A stretch of 64,000 bases of DNA from SB25 sp029560875 (GTDB lineage Bacteria; Bacteroidota; Bacteroidia; Bacteroidales; Tenuifilaceae): contig DAOOPM010000016.1 in the NCBI GenBank assembly GCA_035388225.1, positions 1 to 64,000 on the forward strand, read 5' to 3'. A model generated the notes under the pieces. The model worked only from the letters and a program-made list of their open reading frames with translations, ran no database searches and was not told the origin of the DNA. The translations under genes and the position numbers were made by a program. The stretch's first letter is position 1. Every line of letters starts with the position of its first letter. Shown piece after piece: positions 48,107 to 58,192 of the stretch.

Positions 48107-48733
48107 ATGAAGAAGAGATATTTATTGACATTATTAACGGTTGGATTGCTCGTTTCAGTAAGTGCTCAGGAGCCAACTAAAACTGCCGCAAGCAGCAAAG
48201 AGGCAAAAATTGTTGATGAGATTAACCTCTCCGATTCCGACATTGATGTGTTCAAGGAGCAGACCAAGCAAAAAGTAGAGGAATTCCAGCAACATATTGT
48301 TACCATTGGTAGCAAGGATCAGCCCGCTGAAAAAAGGAATATGGCAGAGAAGGAGGCTCTAAAGCTTTTCTTCAAGGGTGCCGAAATGCAAACATCTGTG
48401 ATTATGCCCGATGGCTCGGTTACCATACAATCGCGCCCTATGGAGAAGTACTTAGCCAGACTAAAGTCGCTCCCATACACTGCAGTAGTTATAAAATTTT
48501 ACGATCTTGTGTATATATCAAGTTTCACTAAGGGTCCAGACGGCAGATACTACTCTTCCGCAACGGTAATTCAAGAATTCACAGGGTTTACTGGGGATAA
48601 TCTTGTTTACAAGGATGTTACAAAAAAAGAAATTGAGATTGTTATTGACCTTGTAGAAGATAAGTTCTTTAATGAGAAGAAATGGAGAGTGTTCTTAGGT
48701 AATATAAAAGCAACAGAAACAAAGAAGGCGTAA
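48107..48733 (+). CDS. Hypothetical secreted protein
   Basis: 208 aa, not recognised. Signal peptide MKKRYLLTLLTVGLLVSVSA (cleavage near Ala-Gln). A helical, charged region follows (SDSDIDVFKEQTKQKVEEFQ; KRNMAEKEALKLFFKGAEM), then a strand-rich C-terminal half (YTAVVIKFYDLVYISSF). The region around SEIDVFKEQT resembles part of the 46192-48090 product (SFSEKDMQLIKDQTK), which hints at a shared domain. Its TAA overlaps the ATG of the next gene (TAATG), indicating translational coupling. Confidence 0.72.
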   Translation: MKKRYLLTLLTVGLLVSVSAQEPTKTAASSKEAKIVDEINLSDSDIDVFKEQTKQKVEEFQQHIVTIGSKDQPAEKRNMAEKEALKLFFKGAEMQTSVIMPDGSVTIQSRPMEKYLARLKSLPYTAVVIKFYDLVYISSFTKGPDGRYYSSATVIQEFTGFTGDNLVYKDVTKKEIEIVIDLVEDKFFNEKKWRVFLGNIKATETKKA

Positions 48734-49524
48734 TGAGAAAGTCCAAACTCTGTCTGTTTTTAATATTTTCCATAACATTCCAGTTTGCTTCAAACGGACA
48801 AAGCAACATCCCTGAAATTGATAAACTTCAAACACCAAGGGAATACTACTTACAGGTTAAACAGTTCGGGGAATTTATTGATAGGTTTAACTATAAAACC
48901 GATTGGAGAGGTAATTTAATCACCGAAGAATTCTCCCAAAAAGTTCCCCGTGATTCATATCTTTTTTATCTAATTAACCAGGAAGATCAACGTTTGACAA
49001 ATCCCAACGACTCGTCGTACAGAGTGGTTTGTGGAGAGTTTATTTCCTTTATTGTGAATCCCTCACACCCAAAAGAAATAAAACTTTATAGTGGACATGT
49101 AAAGGCCGAAGCACTTGTAAACATTGTTTGCTTTGGGAAAGACGCCCAAATTACCGTTGAGATGATTCCCGATGCTCTGCCCGACCGTTCGGCACGATGG
49201 GTAATCAATGGCGTTGAGTCGAGTTTATTTGCTTCGAATGCCGATAGTGTCAAAAAACATTTTATTGCACCCAATAGTCACGAGACAAGCTTTATCAATC
49301 TTAAAAAACTAAACGAAGCCGATAATGCGATTTACTATCTTTCAAATCCAATAGCAAATACTATGGTTTTCATAAAAGGCCTCGAACAAAAAAAGATTCA
49401 GATCAAGAGTATCGAAAAGGTAACTTATTCAATATCCTTTTCTAATTGGGAAATAACCGTGGAGGAGTTCAATAGAACTTCCAGTAATTCTGGATGGTTA
49501 ATCAGCAATATCCAAAAACTATAG
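48733..49524 (+). CDS. Hypothetical secreted protein, last gene of the giant-protein-2 operon
   Basis: 263 aa, not recognised. Signal peptide MRKSKLCLFLIFSITFQFAS then NGQ. The mature part mixes strands and helices (EYYLQVKQFGEFIDRFNYKT; AQITVEMIPDALPDRSARWV; KVTYSISFSNWEITVEEFNR) with no known motif. Its ATG overlaps the stop of the preceding gene. It ends 20 bp before a strong bidirectional terminator, which marks the end of the four-gene unit starting at 37231. Confidence 0.72.
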   Translation: MRKSKLCLFLIFSITFQFASNGQSNIPEIDKLQTPREYYLQVKQFGEFIDRFNYKTDWRGNLITEEFSQKVPRDSYLFYLINQEDQRLTNPNDSSYRVVCGEFISFIVNPSHPKEIKLYSGHVKAEALVNIVCFGKDAQITVEMIPDALPDRSARWVINGVESSLFASNADSVKKHFIAPNSHETSFINLKKLNEADNAIYYLSNPIANTMVFIKGLEQKKIQIKSIEKVTYSISFSNWEITVEEFNRTSSNSGWLISNIQKL

Positions 49525-49539
49525 AAATTTCTACACAAA

Positions 49540-49565
49540 AAAAGGAGCCTTTCATGGCTCCTTTT
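49540..49565. terminator. Bidirectional intrinsic terminator
   Basis: AAAAGGAGCC-TTTCAT-GGCTCCTTTT hairpin with A and T flanks. It lies between the last gene of the surface-protein operon and the convergent gdhA. Confidence 0.93.
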
Positions 49566-49585
49566 TCATATCTATTAATTAAAAA

Positions 49586-50923
<1,338 letters not shown>

Positions 50924-51101
50924 TGCTTAATTATTTTAAATTAGTAAAACACAATGTTTATTTTTAACGGGTTTTATTCCCCTAAAAACTTGCTCAAATT
51001 TGATTCTTAATAATGACATTTCAAAAGAAAAAGATGACTTAAAAATATGATGTTAAACAGTTTTTTGCAATATGTTTAAATCTTTTAACCTAAATGGCTT
51101 A

Positions 51102-54083
51102 TTATGCTTTCAGAATGATACCAACATTATTTTTTCCATCTACCTGAATTGTCAGGGGTTTTGCAAATGTTACACATCTAATAAAATCTGTTTCGAAAGA
51201 AGGTTGAATTGAATTCAGAAATTCGACATTAAACACCCCATCTTTCATGTAAGGATTCACTGTAAGATAAGCTACGCCAAATGATGTAAGGTTCTGAAAG
51301 AAATGCGTGCCCTGACTTGGTTCAACCCTAAAGTTCTCAAGCCCGGCCTCAACAATTACCCTTGCCTCCGATATTTGCGACCACTTAATAGGAATTCCCA
51401 ACCAAGGATCACTGCTACCCCATCGGCCAGGACCAACAAGCACATAGTTTTTTTTGAGATCTAAAAACCGATTATTAACAACTTCTACCTGTTTAGCAAT
51501 TTCTAGCGTTTTTGCTGGATCGAACATTTCGGGCTTGACATAAACAAAATCATATATGTCCGGAATTACACCATGTCCAAGCGCAGACTTTGAATGTACT
51601 ATTGCCTTTGAATAATCCACTTCATCCCAACTTATAACCTCATCCTGAATTCCTTCAACTATTGGCCTAATCTGTAACAAATTGAACATTTTAGGCATAC
51701 GTTCAGGAGTGTTAAGATTTAAGGCAAATTCAATTTCAATATGAGAATTCATCTCCTTTTTTCCAATCTCAAGCAAATTTGTAAGAATTTTGCTTAAAGG
51801 GAACGTATTATGCTTAAGAATACCCGAGAACGTAACAAGCTTTATTCCCTCATTGGAATATCCATCGTTTAAAACTCCATTCAGATGATCGTATGTTGAT
51901 ACAACCATTTTTAGATCCGGTATTCCGTATGCCTCTTTGATATCAAGATTAATTAAGTTTGTACCATCATCGACTTGTGGTGAAAATGTAGCAGGATCGG
52001 TATTCAGCGCATAAAAATTCTTCTGCGTTTGTTTCAACGCCATCTCTGGCGAAGATAGTTGAAGTATTTTCTTTGGATATTTGGGCGAAAACCTAAGCGC
52101 GACTCCACCATCCACAATCAGTTTTCCCAAACCAAAACCAATGCTTGCTATTCCATCCTCTGGCTTTTCGGAGCCAATTGGATAAAAATTGATACTGCGG
52201 GCTACACCTGAAAGCGTTGGCAAGTACATATTTCCATACTCATTACCACATATCTCCTGAATTACAATTCCCATTTTCTCCTCGTCAATCACATTTTGGG
52301 TTGCATTCATATAGGCTTTGCTGGCCTTAAAAAACACCGATGCATAAACAGCCTTAATGGCGCTACTAAGCATTCGTAGCATCTGTTCTGAATCCTGAGA
52401 GCGAGGAACCATATAGGTTGAGTAAATTCCGGCAAACGGTTGGTAATGGGAGTCTTCGAGTTTACTGGAAGAGCGAACCGCCAACGGACGTTTAAAAACA
52501 GAAATAACTCTACGCAGATCTACCTTGAGCCGTTCTGGAAGTTTAGCCGCAAGAAATGCATTCAGCACGGTATCGTTTTCCACATCGCGAAGAGCAATAT
52601 CGTATAAATTATTTGTCTCCATGAACTCATCGAACAAGTCTGTACTAATAACCACAGTGCGGGGTATGCTAATAATAGCATTGTCGAACTTATTGAACAA
52701 CCCGTATTCCTTAATAATTTGGTTAATAAATGCTAAACCGCGGGCTTTGCCTCCTATTGATCCATCGCCTATTCGGGAAAAGAATTTGTACTCATCAAAC
52801 GTATTTATATCAAACTTTGCAATTATGCTCCTACCCTTGCTTAACCGGTACGCCGATATTGCATAGAAAAGAAACTTGCGGGCATCATCGGTAGTTTTAA
52901 AGTCTTTTAGGGTCATCGGTTTAAATAGCTGCGCAATAGAGAATATGGCACGAGCATTGAGCCACTTGGAAATATCGTTTCTACTCGTATGGTACACCAA
53001 CGACCTATCTGGGATTTTCATTATGAGTTGCTGCAATTGGCTAAGGTCTGCAGCGCGGCCAATCTCAGCAATGGTCTCAGGATCGCGGAATACAAAATCG
53101 CCAAAGCCAAAATTGTTGATAATGTAATCGCGAATTTCAATATTACAGGTTTTAGAATACTTGTGGACAAAGCCAACGTTCAACTCATCGGCAAAGACCT
53201 TATTCGACAGCTCCGACGATTGCAATAGGAATGGGATGTTGGGATCGTCGGTGCGAATAAGTTTACACAGCTGCACACCAGCCTTTGTAACATGATCGCG
53301 ACGGTTATCCACCTTGTAGCTGATGTCCGATATAACACCAAGTATGTTGTTCCTGTATTTATTATAAATTGCTAAGGCATCCTCGTAGGTAGTGGCCATT
53401 AAAATTTTAGGACGCCCCCGCATACGCAGCATTCGGTGATGCTCATTCAGAGCCTCGGTCATAAAACTCCGGGCCTGTCTAAATACAATCTTATAGATAT
53501 TCGGCAAAAAAGACGAGTAGTAACGCACTGAGTCCTCCACAAGAATTATTGCCTGAACGCCAACCTCTAAAATATCATGATCGGCATTCATTTTATCCTC
53601 AATCAGTTTAATAATTGCAAGCAACAAATCGGCATTACCTAGCCAGCAAAAAACATAATCGATTGCCGATAAATCCTCTCGTTGAAGACGTATTGACACC
53701 TCGCGAGAAAAAGGGGTAAGCACAACAATTGGTATTTCGGGATGCCTTGCTTTCAGCATCTTTGCCAAATTGAAGGTATCAATCTCACCCACATTAAGCA
53801 TCGATATAATAAGGTCGATGCGCTCCTCCTGAAGAACTTTCAACACCTCGCGCGCCGTATGTGCTTGAATAAATACGGGGGGATATCTTAGATTAAGCGA
53901 AACGTACTCGTTAAAAATCTGCTCATCTATACGTCCGTCTTCTTCCAGCATAAATGCATCGTAACTACTACAAATAAGCAACACCTTATAAATACGTTTC
54001 TGCATCAACTTATCGAAAGAGGTATCGTAAATATCAAGTTGATATGAATTCAGGTAGGATTGGTCGGCAACTAGGTTAAGCAT
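51102..54083 (-). CDS. PEP/pyruvate-binding (PPDK N-terminal) protein with receiver-like N-terminal domains
   Basis: 993 aa. Residues about 30-175 form a receiver-like alpha/beta unit (YKVLLICSSYDAFMLEEDG; IDLIISMLNVGEIDTF; IPIVVLTPF), and about 175-330 form a second (AIILVEDSVRYYSSFLP; VISDISYKVDNRRDHVTKAG; NIPFLLQSS). A linker and a PEP/pyruvate-binding ATP-grasp-like domain follow (about 440-970: GDGSIGGKARGLAFIN, FKRPLAVRSSSKLEDSHYQP, GFGLGKLIVDGGVALRFSPKYP, GRWGSSDPWLGIPIKW). The phosphohistidine and PEP-utilising C-terminal domains of full PpsA/PpdK are missing, so it is unlikely to make PEP by the usual route. A signalling or phosphotransfer role is inference. It is about 123 bp after korB, separated by a terminator. 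Confidence 0.82.
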   Translation of the reverse strand: MLNLVADQSYLNSYQLDIYDTSFDKLMQKRIYKVLLICSSYDAFMLEEDGRIDEQIFNEYVSLNLRYPPVFIQAHTAREVLKVLQEERIDLIISMLNVGEIDTFNLAKMLKARHPEIPIVVLTPFSREVSIRLQREDLSAIDYVFCWLGNADLLLAIIKLIEDKMNADHDILEVGVQAIILVEDSVRYYSSFLPNIYKIVFRQARSFMTEALNEHHRMLRMRGRPKILMATTYEDALAIYNKYRNNILGVISDISYKVDNRRDHVTKAGVQLCKLIRTDDPNIPFLLQSSELSNKVFADELNVGFVHKYSKTCNIEIRDYIINNFGFGDFVFRDPETIAEIGRAADLSQLQQLIMKIPDRSLVYHTSRNDISKWLNARAIFSIAQLFKPMTLKDFKTTDDARKFLFYAISAYRLSKGRSIIAKFDINTFDEYKFFSRIGDGSIGGKARGLAFINQIIKEYGLFNKFDNAIISIPRTVVISTDLFDEFMETNNLYDIALRDVENDTVLNAFLAAKLPERLKVDLRRVISVFKRPLAVRSSSKLEDSHYQPFAGIYSTYMVPRSQDSEQMLRMLSSAIKAVYASVFFKASKAYMNATQNVIDEEKMGIVIQEICGNEYGNMYLPTLSGVARSINFYPIGSEKPEDGIASIGFGLGKLIVDGGVALRFSPKYPKKILQLSSPEMALKQTQKNFYALNTDPATFSPQVDDGTNLINLDIKEAYGIPDLKMVVSTYDHLNGVLNDGYSNEGIKLVTFSGILKHNTFPLSKILTNLLEIGKKEMNSHIEIEFALNLNTPERMPKMFNLLQIRPIVEGIQDEVISWDEVDYSKAIVHSKSALGHGVIPDIYDFVYVKPEMFDPAKTLEIAKQVEVVNNRFLDLKKNYVLVGPGRWGSSDPWLGIPIKWSQISEARVIVEAGLENFRVEPSQGTHFFQNLTSFGVAYLTVNPYMKDGVFNVEFLNSIQPSFETDFIRCVTFAKPLTIQVDGKNNVGIILKA

Positions 54084-54162
54084 ATTTGTATTTTTAACTT
54101 TTGCTAATTTATGGAAAAATGTTAAAAGTTTTGGTTCATATTTCTGAGTAACAAAAATAATA

Positions 54163-54184
54163 AAGGGGAGTAAAAACTCCCCTT
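54163..54184 (-). terminator. Intrinsic terminator of the korAB operon
   Basis: AAGGGGAG-TAAAAA-CTCCCCTT hairpin, 22 bp past the korB stop. It is followed on the minus strand by a T-rich stretch. Confidence 0.85.
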
Positions 54185-54206
54185 CAAAATATATTGCGAT
54201 ACTTAA

Positions 54207-55235
54207 TTAAACATCCCAGGTTTCACCGCTATTGAGCAGGTCATCAACGCTTTTAATTTTTGCATCCTTCATTACCTCAAGCACTTGGTCGCGAACATTA
54301 TCGTCGTAAGTAGTATCCTTTACATTACGAATAACGCCCATAGCAACAGGATACTCGGGATACTCCATGTTTGCAAGCATCATGTGAACTCCAGGGTTTG
54401 GATTGAATGCATCGTGAACAAGGATATCGTCCATGCTAAATCCGCCTTGTCCAATGGTAACAACCTTTAAACTAAGACCGCTTAGGATTAAACCTTTATC
54501 GCGGTTTTTACCAAAAACCATCTTTTCGCCATGACGAAGAGTAATAACTCTATCCTCGCGATACTCTCTGTCGGTCAGGAAATCGTAAGCGTTATCGTTG
54601 AAAATAACGCAGTTCTGAAGAATCTCAACAACCGATGTTCCATCGTGCTTAGCAGCCTCAAGCATAACCTCGGTGGTTAGCTTAACATCCACATCGAGTG
54701 AGCGGGCAAAGAATTTACCTTGCGCGCCAATTACTAGTTCACCTGGACGGAAAGGATGCTCTACTGTTCCGAAAGGAGAAGTTTTTGTAATCTTACCTAG
54801 TGGCGATGTTGGTGAATACTGTCCTTTTGTTAAACCATAAATTTGGTTGTTAAAAAGTAGTATGTTGATATCGATGTTACGACGTACAGCATGAATAAAG
54901 TGGTTACCACCAATTGCCAACGCATCGCCATCGCCAGTGATTTGCCACACACTAAGGGTTGGATTTGCAACCTTAACCCCTGTTGCAATGGCCGAAGCAC
55001 GACCATGAATACCATGGAACCCAAAGGTATCAACATAGTAAGGGAAACGGCTCGAGCATCCAATACCCGATACAAAAACATAACGCTCAAGGTTATACTT
55101 TAAAACTTTGGAAACCTCAGGCAAGCCTTTTTGAACAGCACTCAAAATTGCGTGGTCACCGCAACCGGGACACCAGCGTACTTCCTGGTCGCTCTTAAAA
55201 TCTTGCTGGCTATATTGTAAGTATTTTTCTTCCAT
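54207..55235 (-). CDS. korB: 2-oxoacid:ferredoxin oxidoreductase, beta subunit
   Basis: 342 aa. It carries the N-terminal RWCPGCGDHAIL (Cys22, Cys25), the GIGCSSRFPYY segment and thiamine-pyrophosphate-binding GDGDALAIGGNHFIHAVRRN ... NNQIYGLTKGQYSPTSP typical of the beta subunit. With the alpha subunit it converts 2-oxoacids plus CoA to acyl-CoA, CO2 and reduced ferredoxin, usual in anaerobes. The fused gamma-alpha subunit encoded 2 bp upstream, with this 340-aa beta, fits the 2-oxoglutarate-type (KorAB) enzymes; substrate specificity is not provable from sequence. No separate ferredoxin-like delta subunit is present. Confidence 0.9.
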   Translation of the reverse strand: MEEKYLQYSQQDFKSDQEVRWCPGCGDHAILSAVQKGLPEVSKVLKYNLERYVFVSGIGCSSRFPYYVDTFGFHGIHGRASAIATGVKVANPTLSVWQITGDGDALAIGGNHFIHAVRRNIDINILLFNNQIYGLTKGQYSPTSPLGKITKTSPFGTVEHPFRPGELVIGAQGKFFARSLDVDVKLTTEVMLEAAKHDGTSVVEILQNCVIFNDNAYDFLTDREYREDRVITLRHGEKMVFGKNRDKGLILSGLSLKVVTIGQGGFSMDDILVHDAFNPNPGVHMMLANMEYPEYPVAMGVIRNVKDTTYDDNVRDQVLEVMKDAKIKSVDDLLNSGETWDV

Positions 55236-55237
55236 GA

Positions 55238-57091
55238 CTATTTGCCCTCCAAAATATTGTTAAACTTATCAACCAATTCAACCACAGTGAAAGGAAGACC
55301 TTGAACCTTATTGAACTGTATATAATTGAACTCCTGGAAGTTCGTACGTAAATAGTTGGCAAACTGCCCCATGTTCAACTCGCAAACAACCAATTTCTTG
55401 TAACGTTTGAATACTTCGCTGGTATTTTTTGGAAGTGGGTTGATATAGTTAAACTGACACAATGAAACACTCTTACCGGCAGCGCGCATTTCCTGTACAG
55501 CAGTTAGAAGATGTCCGTGAGTTCCACCCCAGCCAATTACAAGCAAATCGCCCTCCTTATCGCCAAAAACCTCTTGTTCTGGAATAAACTCCTCAACGCG
55601 TTTTACCTTTGCAGCACGGATATCAGTCATACGTTGGTGGTTCATTGGGTCGTGAGATACAGAACCTTTAATGAAATCCTTCTCCAAACCACCTACACGG
55701 TGAGCAATACCTTTTTTACCAGGGAAGGCCCAACCACGAGCCAAACGCTTCTCGTCGCGCGCATAAGGCATAAAGTTCTCAGTTCCTTCTGGAACAATTG
55801 GAGGATTAATTGCAGGGTAATCCTTCATGCTTGGGATACGCCAAGGCTCAGAACCATTTGCAATAAAACCGTCGGTAAGAAGGATTACAGGGGTCATATG
55901 CTCCATGGCAATCTTCCCTGCCTGAAATGCAAAATCGAAGCAGTTACTTGGAGTGCTAGCAGCAATAATCACCATTGGAGCCTCGCCATTACGTCCATAT
56001 AAAGCTTGATTTAAATCTGATTGTTCAGTTTTAGTTGGCAAACCAGTTGAAGGGCCTCCACGTTGCACGTTAACAATTACCATAGGTAGTTCGGTCATTA
56101 CAGCTAAACCTAAAGCCTCTGCTTTTAGTGATAGACCAGGTCCCGATGTTGATGTTACTGCAAAGTTTCCGGCATAAGCAGCACCAATAGTGGTACAAAT
56201 ACCGGCAATTTCGTCCTCAGCCTGCAATGTTTTAACGCCTAAATCCTTACGTTTAGCAAGTTCTATTAAAACATCGGTAGCAGGGGTAATTGGGTATGAA
56301 CCGCAGAATAATGGAAGATTAGCCTTTTCCGCTGCTGCAATAAGTCCCCATGCAGTTGCGGTATTACCGTTTATTGTTCTATACTTACCTTTTGCAAGTG
56401 TTGTAGCAGGTTTGATGGAGTAAGTATTCGGAATAGCCTGAATATTGGCTGCGTAGTTGAATCCATCACGTAAAACCTTTTTATTGGCCTCAACAATCTC
56501 TGGTTTCTTTTTAAACTTAATCTCGTAGTATTTCTCAGTGAAGTTTAATGGACGGTCGAAAATGTAATAAACCATACCAAGCGAGAACATATTCTTACTA
56601 CGAACAATGCTCTTATTATCCAAACCACTATCCTTTAAACTTTCCTTTGTTAAGGTTGTGATTGGAGCGTAAATTACTTTATAATCCTGAAGGTTTAACT
56701 CGGTAACAGCATCAAGAGTTTTGTAACCAGCACGCTGATAACCCTTCTCATTGAACTGGTCGACATCGGCAATAATCATCCCACCTTTTTTAACCCACTT
56801 AACATTCGCTTTAAGAGCGGCAGGATTCATTGCTACAAGCACATCACAAAAATCGCCAGGAGTATTAACCTTTTGGCTACCTAGATGTACCTGAAAACCA
56901 GACACTCCACCAACAGTTCCTTGTGGTGCGCGAATTTCCGATGGATAATCGGGGAATGTGTTTACACCATTACCAAACAATGCAGATGCATCGGCAAATA
57001 GTGTTCCTGTAAGCTGCATTCCATCTCCGGAGTCACCGGAAAATCGAACAACTACATCGTCCAGTTCCTGGACACTTTTTTGTTTATCCAT
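55238..57091 (-). CDS. korA: 2-oxoacid:ferredoxin oxidoreductase, fused gamma-alpha subunit
   Basis: 617 aa from the ATG at 57091 (MDKQKSVQELDDVVVRFSGD); an upstream ATG at 57160 would add 23 residues that do not fit the family. Residues about 10-190 form the gamma domain (FSGDSGDGMQLTGTLFA; GVSGFQVHLGSQKVNTPGD). Residues about 225-617 form the alpha part with the pyrimidine-binding region (WGLIAAAEKANLPLFCGSYP, QAEDEIAGICTTIGAAYAG, TSTSGPGLSLKAEALGLAV, NVQRGGPSTGLPTKTEQSDL) and C-terminal LVIGWGGTHGHLL. It starts the korAB operon, 2 bp before korB. A long dyad lies 31-77 bp before its ATG. Confidence 0.92.
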   Translation of the reverse strand: MDKQKSVQELDDVVVRFSGDSGDGMQLTGTLFADASALFGNGVNTFPDYPSEIRAPQGTVGGVSGFQVHLGSQKVNTPGDFCDVLVAMNPAALKANVKWVKKGGMIIADVDQFNEKGYQRAGYKTLDAVTELNLQDYKVIYAPITTLTKESLKDSGLDNKSIVRSKNMFSLGMVYYIFDRPLNFTEKYYEIKFKKKPEIVEANKKVLRDGFNYAANIQAIPNTYSIKPATTLAKGKYRTINGNTATAWGLIAAAEKANLPLFCGSYPITPATDVLIELAKRKDLGVKTLQAEDEIAGICTTIGAAYAGNFAVTSTSGPGLSLKAEALGLAVMTELPMVIVNVQRGGPSTGLPTKTEQSDLNQALYGRNGEAPMVIIAASTPSNCFDFAFQAGKIAMEHMTPVILLTDGFIANGSEPWRIPSMKDYPAINPPIVPEGTENFMPYARDEKRLARGWAFPGKKGIAHRVGGLEKDFIKGSVSHDPMNHQRMTDIRAAKVKRVEEFIPEQEVFGDKEGDLLVIGWGGTHGHLLTAVQEMRAAGKSVSLCQFNYINPLPKNTSEVFKRYKKLVVCELNMGQFANYLRTNFQEFNYIQFNKVQGLPFTVVELVDKFNNILEGK

Positions 57092-57121
57092 AAAAAGATA
57101 AATTAGATTTTTTGTTGTGCC

Positions 57122-57168
57122 GATTTCAGTAATGCAAAACATAAAATATTTGCACATCACTGAAAATC
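57122..57168. promoter_or_regulatory. Imperfect inverted repeat in the korAB leader
   Basis: GATTTCAGTAATGCAAA (57122-57138) and TTTGCACATCACTGAAAATC (57149-57168) are inverted repeats with two or three mismatches or bulges around a 10-nt AT-rich centre. Position 31-77 bp before the korA ATG suits an operator or leader hairpin. A TAnnTTTG match (TAATTTTG, minus strand, 57213-57206) lies upstream, so the dyad would be downstream of that start site. Confidence 0.45.
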
Positions 57169-57304
57169 AGCATTTCAATTAACTCAAATATTTTATTTAA
57201 TGATGCAAAATTAGGCATTTTTAAACACAGCAATCCATTTAAAACATATTTTACGACATATTTACATAAATATGCTTTTTAGCTAATTATCGACAAAAAC
57301 CTAT

Positions 57305-57312
57305 TATTTTTG
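57305..57312 (+). promoter_or_regulatory. Putative -7 box of the gamma-carbonic anhydrase gene
   Basis: TATTTTTG matches TAnnTTTG and is 17 bp before the ATG, giving a very short leader. No clear -33 box was found, so it is tentative. Confidence 0.35.
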
Positions 57313-57329
57313 CCAGAAATTGGAGTATT

Positions 57330-57851
57330 ATGCCTATTATTAAATCGCTACGAGGATTTACTCCCAAAATAGGGACAAACTGTTTTATTGCGGAAACTGC
57401 CGTAATTATTGGCGATGTTGAAATTGGAAACGATTGTAGCATATGGTACGGTGCAGTTATCCGTGGCGATGTTAATTCAATCCGAATCGGAAATAGGGTG
57501 AATATTCAGGATAACGCCGTTCTGCACACAACATATCAGAAAACTACAATCAAAATGGGCGATGATGTTTCCGTAGGGCACAACGTAATTGTTCATGGTG
57601 CTGAAGTGCATAACGGAGCGTTACTGGGAATGGGTTCTACCATTATGGATAACTCTGTGATTGGCGAAGGCGCTATTGTTGCAGCAAACGCATTGGTTCT
57701 CGAAAACACAAAAGTTGAAGCAGGTACAATATACGCAGGCGTCCCCGCTAAGTTTGTGAAGAAAGTTGACCCTGCACTAAGTCGCGATATGAATGAGCGA
57801 ATTGCCCGGAACTACCTGTTTTATTCGGGTTGGTATAAGGAGGAAAAGTAG
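57330..57851 (+). CDS. Gamma-carbonic-anhydrase-family hexapeptide-repeat protein
   Basis: 173 aa, a left-handed beta-helix of hexapeptide repeats (IGDVEIGNDCSIWYGAVIRGD; GDDVSVGHNVIVHGAEV; IGEGAIVAANALVLENTKV). The three metal-ligand histidines of the gamma-CA family are in place: His66 (NAVLHTT), His84 (SVGHNV) and His89 (IVHGAEV). Members are trimers with zinc or iron; many bacterial homologues (YrdA/PaaY-like) have little or no measured CA activity, so the substrate stays open. It is a single gene. A GGAG 5 nt before the ATG could be a weak Shine-Dalgarno. Confidence 0.9.
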   Translation: MPIIKSLRGFTPKIGTNCFIAETAVIIGDVEIGNDCSIWYGAVIRGDVNSIRIGNRVNIQDNAVLHTTYQKTTIKMGDDVSVGHNVIVHGAEVHNGALLGMGSTIMDNSVIGEGAIVAANALVLENTKVEAGTIYAGVPAKFVKKVDPALSRDMNERIARNYLFYSGWYKEEK

Positions 57852-58192
57852 GAAGTAGGAAGTAAAAAAATAGCTACTCTGTAGTTTATTTTCTCAAATT
57901 CAAATGGCTTATCTACAAATATTTTGCCGCTATGCGGCTTCTAATTAGCAGCAGAGCTGCGCTATATTTATAGATTGTAAACACCTACAAAAGCAAGCTC
58001 CAGAGGAGCGAAATATAATTCTAAACTATTGGAATAATAACTTTAGAGCTCGCAAATGATTTTACCAGACAACATTGAAAATAAATATAGACAAAACAAC
58101 AACAAATATTTATTCCCTTCGAATTCCTTTGTGACTTTACTTAGTATGCCTTTGGGGTTAAATAATTATTGGTAACTAATTATTTTCCACAA
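57852..58192. repeat. Intergenic region with three short palindromes and small direct repeats
   Basis: 341 bp without a gene. Three hairpins of 5-bp arms and 3-nt loops follow each other: GCCGC-TAT-GCGGC (57926-57938), GCAGC-AGA-GCTGC (57948-57960) and GCTCC-AGA-GGAGC (57997-58009, followed by GAAATATA). Just after the previous stop is a 7-bp direct repeat (AGGAAGT, 57850 on). It looks like remains of a Bacteroidota intergenic palindromic repeat family; no ORF or promoter is evident. Confidence 0.55.

Noticed and set aside
57092..57160. Start of korA at 57160
   Set aside because: The extra residues are hydrophobic and cysteine-rich and do not fit the family; the gamma-domain N-terminus starts naturally at 57091.
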